Notes: generated from the sequence alone by a model not told the origin. Counted from the stretch's first letter, positions 23,788 through 35,483 are shown. The stretch is DNA of 64,000 bases from Tricholoma matsutake (GCA_026075535.2 AP026543.1:3224001-3288000), one strand, 5' to 3'. Translations and numbers: made by a program.

Positions 23788-23860
23788 GCAGGGAAGCCCT
23801 CTCCCAGAATTGATAGCATTGGCACCTTGGGTTGATTGAAAGCATACAATTATAAACATT
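23788..23860 (-). pseudogene. Degenerate tandem copy of the GST terminal exon
   Basis: The segment 23788-23848 repeats the last GST exon (23861-23930) at an offset of about 73 bp: both contain GGGAAGCCCTCTCCCAGAAT and the run GATTGAAAGCATA. The downstream copy lacks about 10 bases and no longer reads the exon's frame. On the minus strand one frame still preserves ANAINSGRGLP. It lies after the real stop codon, so it is 3' UTR or a cryptic alternative terminal exon. Confidence 0.65.
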
Positions 23861-25142
23861 TCAGGGAAGCCCTCTCCCAGAATTGATAGCGTTCGCAACT
23901 TGGCTAGTGTTGGGTCGATTGAAAGCATAGCTGAATATCCATCATAAACATGATCAGAGAACAGGAGGAAAATATATATGACCCACCGTTCGTAACTATC
24001 AATGTACAATTCCTCAGTGCTGCATGTACATTTGAACGAAGGGTGATCGAACAACCGCTCGACCCATGAATCAAACTTCTTCCCAGAAGGCATCGTGAAC
24101 CCCCTGTAATGCTTCAGAACATTGTTTGCCCTATACAACCCTATCAGTACGAATATATACCTTGTCAGCACTTTTATGGTCATAGAAACAGAATAAAAAC
24201 TCAAACACGGACAAGGTCCAACCATGACGTCCGTCATCCCCAATTCACCACCTTCAACCCACAATCCCAGTCCCTTCTTCAACTTGGCTCTCGCCTCTCC
24301 TTCACCAGCGGCACCGCTGCCAACATCGACGATCTCGCGCTCCGCTCGCTCAAAGAGGGCGACAAGCCCTTCCAAAGATGACGCGAACTCCTTCCCGTGC
24401 TCAATCTGGGCATTCTGGTCCTGTGCTTGCAGATAGCGGTAGAATGCGGGGACGACGGTACGGCTGACATGATCCATCTGAAGGCGCACAAGTGCCCGTG
24501 CATCTGTTTCCAGACAACCCTCAAGTCAATTCATGACTACTCGGATAAGAGCAAAATAAAATAAAACTTACATGGATTGCTAGATAGTGGAAGAAGGCTA
24601 CGTTTCGTGGTTGACGACGCTAAACTGTGTTACAGTTACAGGGACGTTTTTTCGAGTGTGTGAGGGGCGGCGGGCCCCCTTCGACGATGAGACGTACTCT
24701 TCTACAAATTCTAGGATGACAGTGCTTTCATTCAAAGCCCTAGCAGGATTATAGTTGTGGAGTTTCAATCCAGGTACTAGGCCCTTTGGCGATACTTCGA
24801 GGAGATCTTTAGGTTTCTTGTACGGATCGACTTCATCTGCAAAATCGTCAACGCATCAACCAAAAAGTTCTCCATTCTGAAGCACTTACAATACTACCAA
24901 GTTGCAGCGATGACATGGATGTTATGTCAGAACATAAAGCAATGACTTCCCCCCCAAGTTGCCCCCACCTTGTATGGGATCCCAAGATACTCGACTGCCA
25001 CCCAAACTCTTTGTACAAATGGACAGAAACAACTTCCAAAGAGCGTAATATCTTTAGGATCCTCGTGTTGTCTGACCGTTTCCAGAGCAGCTCCTGTGCA
25101 CTCGTTGTGATAATGCTTCCCAGCGTCGTTGGTGGCCGACAT
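23861..25142 (-). CDS. Glutathione S-transferase (fungal omega/GTO-like) with a 4-nt microexon
   Basis: Minus-strand exons are 25142-24969, 24893-24890, 24836-24698, 24624-24572, 24503-24213, 24140-23987 and 23930-23861, giving 294 residues. The thioredoxin-like N-domain reads ITLFGSCFCPFVQRVWVAVE (CxxCP-type start of helix 1, with a Cys in the omega position) and IPYKYYEVDPYKKPKDLLEV, then ALNESTVILEFVE with the glutathione-contact ES pair. The all-helical C-domain includes VRLQMDHVSRTVVPAFYRYL and ends YAFNRPNTSQVANAINSGRG. Exon 2 is only TATT: without it, the exon 1 and exon 3 phases clash and the KYYEVDP motif is lost. Such enzymes conjugate or reduce with glutathione in the cytosol. A degenerate copy of the last exon lies directly downstream. 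Confidence 0.9.
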
Positions 25143-25703
25143 GTTCAGTCTGAATTTGAATTCATCAGTCCGTCCGTAGTTGAAACCATATGATGATCAT
25201 CCTCGTCAAATGACGTGATAATTGGTCAGCTCTTCGTTATCGCTTCAACAAAATCCCAGTGAGTCAGTATCAACTTCAGTTGATTTAGATACGATATTGC
25301 GCAGTTGAAATGCGGGATAGTAATACTACATGTACTAAGTAGTAGCCTGTAATGTACACGTTAAAATATGTGGGTGAGAACAGACGAAGGATTGTGTGAT
25401 TGGAACTTGGAGGAAGGAGAGTGGGATTGGTGAGTAATATCAGAGAATGGAAGGGTGTTACATGAAAAATGCAGAGACGAGTGAATGTGGTTTTGGAAGA
25501 CAAAGAGATGGACAATCGAGACTTGGAGTCGCGTAGATAATCAGCTGATAGGTGACCTATAAATCAGAGACCACAATCAAAAAAAAAAAAAAAGTAGAGA
25601 AGTAAAGTTAAGAGCAAAAGGAATCGAAGAAAATGCCTTTTGTAAATCACCGCATAAGCCGCATTCACGACATGATGGAAAAATGAAAACACATACATTA
25701 TTA
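25143..25703. other. Intergenic, GST promoter
   Basis: About 560 bp containing an A-run at 25579-25593. No gene or repeat is supported. It should hold the GST promoter and the 3' UTR of the next minus-strand gene. Confidence 0.4.
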
Positions 25704-27211
25704 TCAGGCCCGTGTAGCAGGATGGCGTTCTTCAGTCACGCTCGAATCTACTACTTCTGCCAGTGTCTTCCCCCTTGCTCTTGATTTCGGCCTGGGTTTT
25801 AAACTTGCACCAGGTTCCTTCGCTGACATCGACTTACTCCTCACCAGCGACCCCGGCTCACCAGCCGGTTTAGGCGACTCTCGCCCACTCGGCTTGGAAG
25901 CCTTCAGGGAGCTTGCGCTCGACTTGTGTTTCAATGTAGCTGGCGTGGGTGTGGGAGCACCGGCATTGCCACCAGTGCCGGTTTTGGATTTCGTGCTAAT
26001 GACGACACGTGTGCTGGATTTGGAGAGTGGTTTAGCAGGCGGGGAGTGCGATACGTACGGAGGGGAGAGAACGAGTGGGCTGCTGGTCTTGGGTGCGCTG
26101 AGCCTGGAGCTTAGCGGAGCAGGTTTGGGTTTGGCGCGAGATTTGGGTTTGGATTTGGGCGTAGAGGGAGGGATAGTTGAAGGATGGGCAATGGCCAAGG
26201 TAGCAGGTGCAGGTGCAGTGGATGGAGAGTCTACTTCCATAGCATCTTTTGTTTCTGGAACATTACCATTTTCTACTACTTCTGATCCACGGCCCTCTGG
26301 TTCCTTGGTAGGCTTTACGTGGGTTCGAGGCTTCTTCGCGGACCTACGTCGACTGCTTGAGGAACGAGGAGATCCGGAAAGGGTTGAGGAAACAGAAGAT
26401 TCTTCAGTCTCATCTTCTCCATCGTTATCTTCCCCCACGGGCCTTGCACGTTTTCGCAAGGCACGAGAGGAACGTGGAGGGTCATGGCAGCCCAATTGGT
26501 CACAAGATGTCAATTTATCATCCTGGAGAGTAGAATCAGCGCGAAAACGCGCGCGCTTGGGGTCAGTCTACGTAATGTCTTAGACGACATGTACAATGAG
26601 ACAGATGAAAAGAGACAGACTGTATGTTTGCCTTCGTAACACCAACCATCTGGTGGACCCATATCGCCATTACCCTCTACTGTACGTGCGCAGCATGCCC
26701 AGAGGGTTTCATAAAAGGTTCCTTCTTTTGATTTTGATGAAGATACTCTCTCGACGGCTGCGCTATCGTCGTCATGAGGTACTAGACAACTGCGGTCTGT
26801 ATTTTCGACCTCGAAGAAAGATTTATGACATCTGACACAGTGAAGACGAGGTGGTGGAACGAGATCGGCGAAAAATGATGAGAGATGAGCGAGTGTTTCG
26901 TGGTGGGGTGGATTGGCAGGACCGAGGTGAGTCAAAGTGTAAGAGTGAAGAGTTTGGGGTGGAATAGAAAGGATAAGAGCGTGAAAATCTGACACAGTGA
27001 TATGATTGTGCTCAGGAGGAGGAGAAGGAGTTAAAGGTGGTTCACGAGGTGGGGAATTCTGTTTGCCTATGATGGAAGCCGAGTCTGCAAGGGATGGCGA
27101 AGGAGTTCGTAACAAAACATTAGAAACAGGCTCAGCCTCAGTCTGAATATCTGAAGTCGCCTGAGTCGCCGCTGCTGGCTGCTGTTTGCGAGAAAAGAGA
27201 CCAAAGACCAT
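25704..27211 (-). CDS. Unrecognised Cys/His-rich protein with long disordered tail
   Basis: Minus-strand exons are 27211-26621 and 26567-25704 joined by a 53-nt intron in phase, giving 484 residues. The N-terminus (MVFGLFSRKQ) is followed by a Ser/Pro-rich stretch. Residues ~115-235 contain paired Cys/His that could bind zinc: LHCVRCHKSFFEVE, SCLVPH, WACCARTVEG, GWCYEGKH and, across the intron, SCDQLGCH. The remaining ~240 residues are Ser/Pro/Lys-rich and basic with several KPKSRAKPK-like runs, likely disordered and nuclear. I do not recognise the family. The spacing (C-x2-C ... C ... CC ... C-x4-H ... C-x4-CH) looks like a two-zinc treble arrangement, but this is inference. The long plus-strand open frame at 25894-26583 is its antisense shadow. 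Confidence 0.7.
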
Positions 27212-27351
27212 AACTGAAAGATGAACGCTTGGAGCAAATCAATTTATTATCCCACGCTTCATCCACGCCCTTTCGTCACGTTTCAGAAACACGTGCAGCT
27301 GCATATCATGGCAACTAATATACATACTGATTTTGGTTACAATTTCACATA

Positions 27352-27439
27352 GCCTTCTTAGCTCAGATGGTAGAGCGCGTCACTAGTATATATAACATAT
27401 AAAATGACGAGGTCATTCGTTCGATTCGGGTAGAAGGCA
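27352..27439 (+). tRNA. tRNA-Thr (AGT) with 15-nt intron
   Basis: The acceptor stem GCCTTCT pairs perfectly with AGAAGGC (27432-27438), followed by discriminator A. The D stem is GCTC/GAGC, the anticodon stem CGTCA/TGACG and the T arm ATTCG-TTCGATT-CGGGT. The anticodon loop reads CT-AGT-A, interrupted after position 37 by an A+T-only-plus-one-C intron at 27389-27403. A run of T at 27440-27449 is the Pol III terminator. It sits in the 343-bp gap between two divergent protein genes. Confidence 0.9.
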
Positions 27440-27554
27440 TTTTTTTTTTGTCTTTGCGCAGTGACAGGCAGTGACAGGCAGTGACACGCGACGGCATCTC
27501 GGCGATAACCGAAGAACAAAGAAACTTTCATCGATGCATCCTTGACTTGGAACC

Positions 27555-29719
27555 ATGTTGACAGCTCAACCACAAGACTACCTCGAAGAGAGACTAACAT
27601 TCCCTCCATTTCCTCCAGTTCCAGAGGGCGTTACGATCGTTCCTTTTAGTAAATTCAAAGAGCGCGGCATCCAGATCTTCGCCACTGGAGACGACGATGA
27701 CGTGGAGCTCGATGGCCTAGGCATTCCCACTGTCGAGTTACGCGCTCAGCACGGTACTGATGTCTGCAAGACCGAAACAAAAAGGAAGAGGAGAGCAAAA
27801 AAGGCGCAGCAGATATTGGCATCTGCTGTGACTCCTGCAGCTCGAAAAGAATGGTGGGAGCAATGGATGGTGGGAGAAGACTTGAGAGTGTCCAGTGATG
27901 CTTATAATCCGTGAGTTCCACCTCGCTTTCTCATTCATTCCAATCTCACCCATTTACTCTTCAGAAATACATCTCCGATCGATAGGCTCTATGAAGCAGC
28001 AGCCGATTTCCGGAAGAGTCGAACCTGGCCTCCTGCCCCTACAGGGATAGCCGCCGTGTGGGACCAGGTTCGCATCACCTTTCCTTCTTCTTCAACAACT
28101 GATTCCCAATTCGTCTCCCTCAACTAGATTCGTCTTTTCATTGGGCTTCTTTCGAACATGCCGATCTGGACAAGGACTGACAAGCCGGCCCAAGATAACG
28201 ATAGTGCCTCGGACAATGATGATGACGATCTGGGCTCAGATGTCGAGGCTGTTCATGAAGCTGGCACGAATCTCCTTGCTGCGGATCAACCTCACCCTCG
28301 AAAATATCATTCATCCCCGCGTGCAAGGCCACCCTACGCCATGTATGGTGCTAGTCCAATTCCTGTTGGAAGCAATGCCGAGGTTAAAGATCTCTTGGAC
28401 GAGGAAAATGTACGGAAGGAGGAGAAAGTCGTAACATTCTTAAATGATCCTGAGGAACAGCTCAAGATCTTTTTATCGTCGTACATGAGAAAACAAGGCT
28501 TGATCTGGTATGATTCCTTTCTCTCTACGTGTCGTCACCTCCATCTAAACTCATACTCAGGGCTGACCGTAACCTCGTCAACTATCCGCGTCTTATAGGT
28601 TTCTTCCTCCGCTTCCTCATCCGCAATCGCGTTTTCCCCGAGGCGAGCCACGAACGGGACTTGCGCCGCGCTCTCGTTATTGTAGATCTCGCTCAGAAGG
28701 AACTCATCCTGACCTCAAAGTTAGCGAAAAAACTCCCTGACAGATTTCACTTGGCATGCACAGCCTGTTGGGGTACGAAAGCAGTTGGTTATAGACGACT
28801 TCAGCCTGTGGATCCACCGCGTGAAAGTACCAATATATCAGAAGAGGGGGAGGCGAGAGGCGAGCCCGATGCCAAGAAAGTCAAACTCGATATCAATGAC
28901 CCCGATCCTTCCGTAGCCGCAGACACAGCAGTAGAAAAGTTCGAGGAGGAACTAAAAGCACAGAACGTCCAAGTGATAAAAAATGATGTCCTCATAGACC
29001 TGCCATACATAGGTACGAACGAAGATAGTGAACCCGCTAGCACATGGACCTGGGACGAGGACAGTTGCGACCCGTCCGCGTTTGCTCCAGGCGGCAATAC
29101 CGACCCTTGGGCCGCCTCGACATCCAACTGGGACCCGCCCGAGGTCCACTCGCTCATTTCACTCCTTGGTTTCACCGCGTTCCCGCTGACGCATACACCT
29201 GGAGTCGTTGAATGGTCGGTCCGCCGCATCAAGTCCTTCACGCCGCCTCCTGTACCCACCATGCTCCCCAAATCACCTGTGCAGACGGATATAGATCCGG
29301 AGGCAGTCGAGGTGGAGCTGGAGAGAAGGTTTGCAAAGGTTGTATTCGAGCCATGGATTGGGTGGGATCAGGCGCAGGATGAGATGCCGCATCTGGCAAA
29401 GCCAAGGATCCTAGAAAGCTCTAGGGGTCCTGTAGTTGGTGGTGAAAATGCGGAAGCTGCTCCTGCTCCTGTTCCCACGGATGGCCCGAAACCGCATGAC
29501 CCACTCAAGGATGATATCACGGTCCTGGTTGAGCCCGCTGTGCTCGAGTATCTAAGCCTTGGCATGGGACTCGGCGCTACTTGGGTCCAGATTGCCCGTG
29601 AGGACTTTGTTGAAGACGGTGCAAAGAAAAAGAAGAAAAAGAAGGGCAAGTCAAAGGTGGCGGACAGGTATTGGTATATCGATGAGCTGCTGATGACCTT
29701 GCCCAGCTACCATACCTAG
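27555..29719 (+). CDS. ARB1: Arb1-like subunit of the Argonaute siRNA chaperone (ARC) complex
   Basis: Exons are 27555-27910, 27965-28067, 28128-28507 and 28561-29719, giving 665 residues. Features matching the Arb1 family are WWEQWMVGEDLR and DRLYEAAADFRKSRTWPPAP, then WDQIRLFIGLL, and the helical core EEQLKIFLSSYMRKQGLIW followed by PRLIGFFLRFLIRNRVFPEA and LRRALVIVDLAQKELILTS. The C-terminal half is more divergent, with acidic/low-complexity inserts and a Lys run (KKKKKKKGKSK). In fission yeast, Arb1 holds duplex siRNA with Ago1 and is needed for heterochromatin silencing. The assignment rests on motif memory, so an unrelated conserved fungal protein cannot be excluded. Intron 3 (28508-28560) joins WADRNLVNYP in phase. 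Confidence 0.68.
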
Positions 29720-31387
29720 GTGTGTGTGTTGTGTTTCATCCATTTCTTCACGATCTTTTCTCTCGATTGCGTTTCTCTTGCTTCATCTGCATATATTATT
29801 TTTTCTTTCGCTGTGCTGTCACTGCTATTGTTGCAACCTCGGTCGTTTGTATCTCGTTATCTGTCGCAAATGTACCACAACTGAACATACTTTGTACTTT
29901 AACAAATGTAACATAGTCATTTCAATCCCACTTCCGTGAAGCTAATCATAAAAAATGCAGCTGGCCGTGCCACTGGCGCTCGATTCGGAGCTGATGACCA
30001 ACTGGATGAAAGGTCGGCCATTACAGGTGACGAGTGCTGGAAGAGCACACAACCATGGTGACAAATAATGGAACAGCATTCCTGATGACTGCCTGAGCGG
30101 TAATATCCACAACGGAATTAAAGAGCGTCCGACTGTTCGAGGCCTGGACCTCGTGCTCGATAGATTCTCTTTTTGAAGATGCACTGTGTGGCGCCAGAAG
30201 CGAATGGAGTGTAGGGAAACGGAAGAAGATAAATGGCACTGGCTCCACGTGGTGAGCCGATGGAAAGTCTTGAACTAAATGAACCACGACGAGGAATAAT
30301 CGGGGCATATCGTCTCGAGAATATCGTATGAATCCCACATCAGAAAGTTATGAAGCGTTCTGAGCAGGATAGCCTGAGCTGAATATGTGGCGGTAAACAT
30401 GCTGCGGGACGCGGGAAGGCCATCGGCTCTTAGGCATGCTCATCAGGACCCAAAGGAAGGAGGATGGTATCGGCAAGATAGGAATGTAAGACGTAGATAA
30501 TCGTCGTGGAATATTCTTCGAATGCTGTCAAAAAGTCGTGAACCGTTTACGACAGCCGAGAGAGCGAAGATCTGCAGCAGAGAATCGCATGGAATAGTCT
30601 GATAACGTTGGGAGGATTTTGATGGCCCCACAGAAGAGGAGATCAAGCAGACGTTCAAAAGTAATTGTTGGAAACGCAGGATTCAAACCAGTAACCCGAA
30701 TCACCAAAAAGATTGTAGAAACGGAGAACGAAGGGTCCAGTACGTATCCTCGCGACCGATAGTTTGAGCACCGGGAAGAAGAACGCGTTTTGACGTCTCG
30801 AAGTAGGGGTTTGGAAGTTCTATATAGTAAGGTACTAGTGCGGCCTGAGCCGCCGAAAGCTCAAAATTGGTGGGGATGCATATGTTGACATATGTACACC
30901 CCCGAAGCACACCAGTTAGAGTGGCAGTACACCTCGGAAGAATTATTCGTTTCCTAAGAGAGTAAGAAAGTAAAGAATATGTCGGTTGGTCGGCAATTCG
31001 TTTTCTCCTTATCCATCGTCAGATGTGCTAAATCCTATAGGGTCGGGTTTTTACTTATTCTTCGAAGTGTCATTCGCCATGGGAAAGTGTCATTCCGGAC
31101 ATCGTGTGAAGCGGCTTTGATTCAATTTGGAGTGATACTAAGATGCCCGAGTTCGTCCAGAGTCTGCGATGGTGATGGTAGATTCTAGGAAGGAAAGTTC
31201 CATGTTCAAGTTGACTCCTACTTAGGTCATCGAGCGATCACGTGATACAAGCTAGCCAATCTCTCTCATTGTCAACCTCGGACTTCGACTGATTTGGCTT
31301 CAAGAATGAATCACTCAGAAGTTGCTATGGCAGTTCTGCGATGTTTATCTAACGAGGCATCCGTAGACACAATTGTCCTTTATCGCC
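29720..31387. other. 1.7-kb region without a confident gene
   Basis: Several minus-strand frames (30021-30338, 30701-30910) look mildly protein-like, but none has a good start, splice chain or family motif. They could be remains of a decayed gene transcribed leftwards. I see no terminal repeats, tRNA or MITE. The right end holds the promoter of the alpha/beta hydrolase. Confidence 0.4.
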
Positions 31388-32745
31388 ATGATACCCCTAC
31401 AAGTTCAAGCCTTCGTGTTCGACAACATTTCAAGACTGAACAGCCATCATTTTGTTCCTAACTTGAAGACTACCGCGAAACGTTATACAACAGCATACTC
31501 AGCGCAAAATAGGGAAGGCCTAACTTTGTTATTCACTCATTGCATCGGTGCACGTACGATTCTACCTTATATTGCTTAGTGGATTAACGAATATTCTCAC
31601 AAAGACAAGGAGCAATGGGAACCAATAATTCAACGACTATTTCATACACAACAGTGCAAGGATGCCGTCCATCGCATACGCGAAGCGTGGTCTTTCGATA
31701 GGCAGAATCACGGGGATGCTGCCCTTTTGAATCGCGAGGCTTTAAGAGATCATAGTGAAGGCGTTTGTGAGTCCATCAACTAGGAAGGCGCCACATCATC
31801 TAACTGTTAACAGCTGTCTTCGAGTGGGTGCCTGTTATTGCTTCATTTATCCGTTCTCCGCGTATGAAGGGCCATCATCTCGTTGCCTTGGGCCAGTCGG
31901 CTGGAGCAGCAGCAATGTGAGCATGGTGACTTCCATATTTTATTCATATCGGTAATTCGTATCGCTCATCTATCGAGAAACAGGGTACTATTGGCAGCAG
32001 AATTTCCAGTCTCACGTCTTCCCCTTCTTGCTCTGGTCCTTGTAGAACCGGTTATGATGACTAGGCAGCTCTTCAGCGCTAGCACCGACGATTGGATGGC
32101 TGCTGTGAACCTCCTCGTCAGTGCAACTTCTGTCAGACGCGATACATGGGACTCTCGAGAAGCTGCATTCAATTGGTTTAAGGAACGCCTTCCATGGAAG
32201 GTCTGGGATCCACGTGTCATTCGTCTTTTGAGCGTATGCCTCTTGTTACAACTTCGATTTCTGATGTTAAGTTTGGCTATCAGGAGCATGGTCTGCAAGA
32301 GACCATGGCCGGTGTCATCCTTAAATGCAGCAAGGAACAAGAAGCCGTCTCGTATCGGGATGCGAAACCTCAGTTTGACGCCACGGTGTTGCTCAGCCGC
32401 GTTTCCCGGGCCATTCCTGTCCATGTCATATGGGGTACGACGAATGATCTAGTGTGAAGCTGAATCCGATTCAACAACATTATTCCTATCACTCACCTCT
32501 TGCGATTTAGGCCTGAATTGACAAAGGAATCCCTGACTGACGTGTCTGAAGGTCGTGTAGTTGCTTCCGTCACCAAAGTCCACGGTGCGGGACACATGGT
32601 ATCAAACTTCTTTTTGCATTTTTCTTCGCCCTTCAAACTCTTTCTTCTGCAGATCGTTCAGGAACAGCCTGACCGCCTTGCAGACGTGATCAGCAAGATT
32701 CTGGATTCTGTCCAGACCAGCCACATGCACCGGTCCAGGCTGTAA
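31388..32745 (+). CDS. Alpha/beta-hydrolase fold protein
   Basis: Exons are 31388-31553, 31605-31766, 31814-31916, 31984-32233, 32284-32453, 32511-32598 and 32653-32745, all in phase, giving 343 residues. The N-terminal strand reads GLTLLFTHCIGAHKEQWEPI (oxyanion-region His). The nucleophile elbow is VALGQSAGAAAM (G-x-S-x-G, with Gln in place of the usual His). The lid follows LVLVEPVM and contains DTWDSREAAFNWFKERLPWK. Late elements are RAIPVHVIWGTTND (acid strand) and KVHGAGHMIVQEQPDRLADV, where the His of HGAGHM is the catalytic base. A soluble esterase or related hydrolase is expected; the substrate is unknown. The open-frame fragments look scattered because the gene has six introns, but it is intact. 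Confidence 0.85.
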
Positions 32746-32943
32746 TTGAGACATGTGCCCTACACAGAGTCCTCGGTATGGGCCTATTACTTACAATCAT
32801 GGCCATTTATTCCTACCTGTCAGTGTCTACAACAATCAGAAGTCATGTCGCTGTATTGTAGATTGGATGATCACACCTTCGTTTTTGTGCACAGTAACAT
32901 GAACAAATCTTGGCGTCTTTTCATAGTCTTTGTCGGCAATTCA
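32746..32943. other. 3' region of the hydrolase gene
   Basis: No gene seen; likely the hydrolase 3' UTR and the facing 3' end of the possible LRR gene. Confidence 0.3.
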
Positions 32944-33544
32944 TTACTGACCATTTATTTCCCCACAGCTCAAGTCTTCTGCTAAATCATCGTCGTCAAC
33001 ACTTTGAAGATCCCAGTCCATGTCCTGGTGGTCTTGTGCGGAGAATGCCCATCCATGTAATAGTTAAAGTGGGCTCAGGCATTCACAGAGAAAGATGTCT
33101 TCAAATAACGCGCCAAGTATGGCATAACTCTGATACAAGATTAGGGCAGGATGTCAGCAATCCCTCTGATTGTTCAGTTGAAAGTGCCTTGGTAATGTGA
33201 GCATGATTTTTCAAGGGGCGAATCTTCACATCAATAAGCCGAGGCTGGCTGTATCCTTGACTCGTAGCTTTTTTTCCGTTAACCTCAGAGAGTCCTTTTG
33301 ATTGCATCCCAGTCTTCCGTTACACCCGAAGTCGTCTCTGCAAGTGAACAGCGCCCGTTCACATTCCCTGTCCAGTCCAGACCTCAGGCGACTAGAACTC
33401 CATATTTAGATTTCGATCAAGGTAGACTTTGAGGGATAGACGTGGATGATGCATGTGTCACTTACGAAGGGAAAGCAACGTCAGATTCTGGAGCGTCAGG
33501 AGCTGCAATGGTAGGATAGTGATGCTATTTCTAGATAGGTAGAG
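32944..33544 (-). pseudogene. Possible leucine-rich-repeat gene relic
   Basis: On the minus strand a well-bounded exon (33544-33466) reads LYLSRNSITILPLQLLTL then QNLTLLSL, a textbook LRR, and ends at a good GTAAGT donor. Further down are a GVTEDWDAIKRTL-like piece, a frame at 33307-33101 (LIDVKIRPLKNHAHITKALS) and an acidic tail (MDWDLQSVDDDDLAEDL) that stops at 32944. I could not join these pieces in phase: one stretch hits an in-frame TGA and the upstream exon is unclear. Either my splice model is wrong or the gene is broken. Function unknown. Confidence 0.35.
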
Positions 33545-33841
33545 CTAAATTTCTTTGGGATCGCATCCTACGGCGCTTCGGATACGCATCGCGCGTCACA
33601 GCCTGTCCGGGAAAGAAGTTTGAACGAAAAATTTGCGAAGAATGCATACCTCACAGAATGGATTCGGCTATATGAACGACTGGAATCCGTGTGATCTGTT
33701 GAGTCGCAAAACCATAGTAGCTGATATAGGAACTACATTGGGATGAAAGGAAGGAACGGATTATGTGTTGCTGTTAGGCAATACCTCTGATTCTCAATAC
33801 CCTTTGAACCAAACATAAAGTTCATTCGCCAACCTCCCAAA

Positions 33842-35252
33842 ATGTCAAAACGAGGACCTTCACCGCCCCTCGAGGGAACTGTTGTAAAAAGGGCCAAGGC
33901 AACGCCTCCTCCGTCTAACCAGATCCTAATTTCCTCATCAGGCGACGAACGAAGCAAAGGGCTCATTAGAACCGTCCAACGAACAAGTGGTCTCGAAGCG
34001 CCTATCATAAGTCTAGCCGGAGCCCATTCAGTGCGTAGAACAAGTATTTTGAAAGTACTCAAATGACTTATATAACAGAACTCTCTTTCAGGCTGAAATT
34101 TTAAGCTGTAGATTCGACCCGACAGGCCAAAATATCGCAGCATGTTCAGCCGACCGTAGTGTTTGTACGTTTTTCCCGCTCCATCACCCGTCTTTTCTCT
34201 CAGTCATCACCGGTACCATTCGCAGCACTATGGCGAACATACCCACCGAACACGAACTACGGCCTCCTCTCTAATCTTACAAAAGCACCTATCCTGGACT
34301 TACAATGGTCCCTCTGCTCCTCAACCATCTACACCGTCTCCGCCGACCACCTCCTGTGCACAACAGACCTAACCACCGGCCAAAGGATTCGGAAAATTCG
34401 CGCTCATCGCGAAATTATCAATAGTGTCGACAGAACGATGGCTAGTGGGAGTGGCATTGAGCTCGTGGCGACAGGTTCAGATGACGGAACAGTCAAGATA
34501 TGGGAAGGAGGGGAAGAAGCGAATAAGCATTCTGTTGCCACATTTGAAATTGGGTGTCCTGTCACGTCAGTGTGCTGGAGTGCAGACGGGGCGAACGTGT
34601 ACATTGGCGCGTTGGACAATGAGATCCATGTTCGTCATCTTCGCTTTCCCTTACTTTCCCCTGTTCGATACTGATCGGTACTCGAAACAGGTGTACGACC
34701 TCCGCAAAAACGAGCAAGTATATTCTCTCACAGGTCACACCGACACCCCCACCTCACTGTCTCTCTCGCCGAACGGCTCTTACCTGCTTTCTCCCTCGTT
34801 CTCCTCGCAAACGATCATCCATGACGTCCGGCCGTTCTCGCCGTCCCCAACGCGAATACATCGCGTCCTACATGGCTCGCCGGCCGGGTTTGAGAACACG
34901 CTGCTGAGGGGAGCGTGGAGCAAGGATGACGGGGGGCGGCGTGTTGCTGTGGGGGGTGCTGACAGAACAGTGTGCGTGTGGGACGTGGATAGTGGGAGGG
35001 TTCTGTACAAGGTGCGCTGTTGCATGTTGTGATGTCTTCTCATCCATGGAGCTGATAATGAACGTTGGTTTAGCTGCCAGGTCATAAAGGAACTGTTACA
35101 TCCGTCGATTTCCACCCAAAAGAGCCTATCAGTATGTGAATTCCCTTCATCTTCGCAATACAGTGGTTGATGCAACTGCCGTCATAGTCTTGACAGGCAG
35201 CAAGGATGGAACAATGATTATGGGCGAGTTGGAGGCTAGCATAGCAATTTGA
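33842..35252 (+). CDS. WD40-repeat protein, U5 snRNP 40-kDa (SNRNP40/Spf38) type
   Basis: Exons are 33842-34030, 34092-34164, 34226-34629, 34691-35011, 35074-35131 and 35188-35252, giving 369 residues. A disordered basic N-terminus (MSKRGPSPPLEGTVVKRAKA) precedes APIISLAGAHSAEILSCRFD, the hallmark start of SNRNP40. Seven WD repeats follow, e.g. VATGSDDGTVKIWEGGEEAN, VYIGALDNEIHVYDLRK, VAVGGADRTVCVWDVDSG and ILTGSKDGTMIMGEL. In the spliceosome this protein binds Prp8 and Brr2 within the U5 snRNP. All junctions are in phase. It converges on CUL1, whose stop codon lies 232 bp away. Confidence 0.88.
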
Positions 35253-35483
35253 AACTTTCCCTTGTGTTCCGCCATTGATTCACCTTCGTGTCATCTCGTA
35301 GTAAACACAGGATGCTATGCGACAGGATTGCAATTACACTTGAAAGTAGCGATGGTATACAGGTGCATTATTGTAGTAGAGATGCGACGAACGAGAAGGC
35401 AATGAAGATGCGCAGGAGATGGTGGATTCGAGATGATGCGTGGAGCATAGAACAAGCAGAAGAGTATGAACAGGCAATTGAGT

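Noticed and set aside
25894..26583. Long plus-strand open frame of 229 codons
   Set aside because: It is antisense to the well-supported two-exon Cys/His-rich gene; its Gly/Leu-rich repeats mirror the Pro/Ser/Lys-rich tail.
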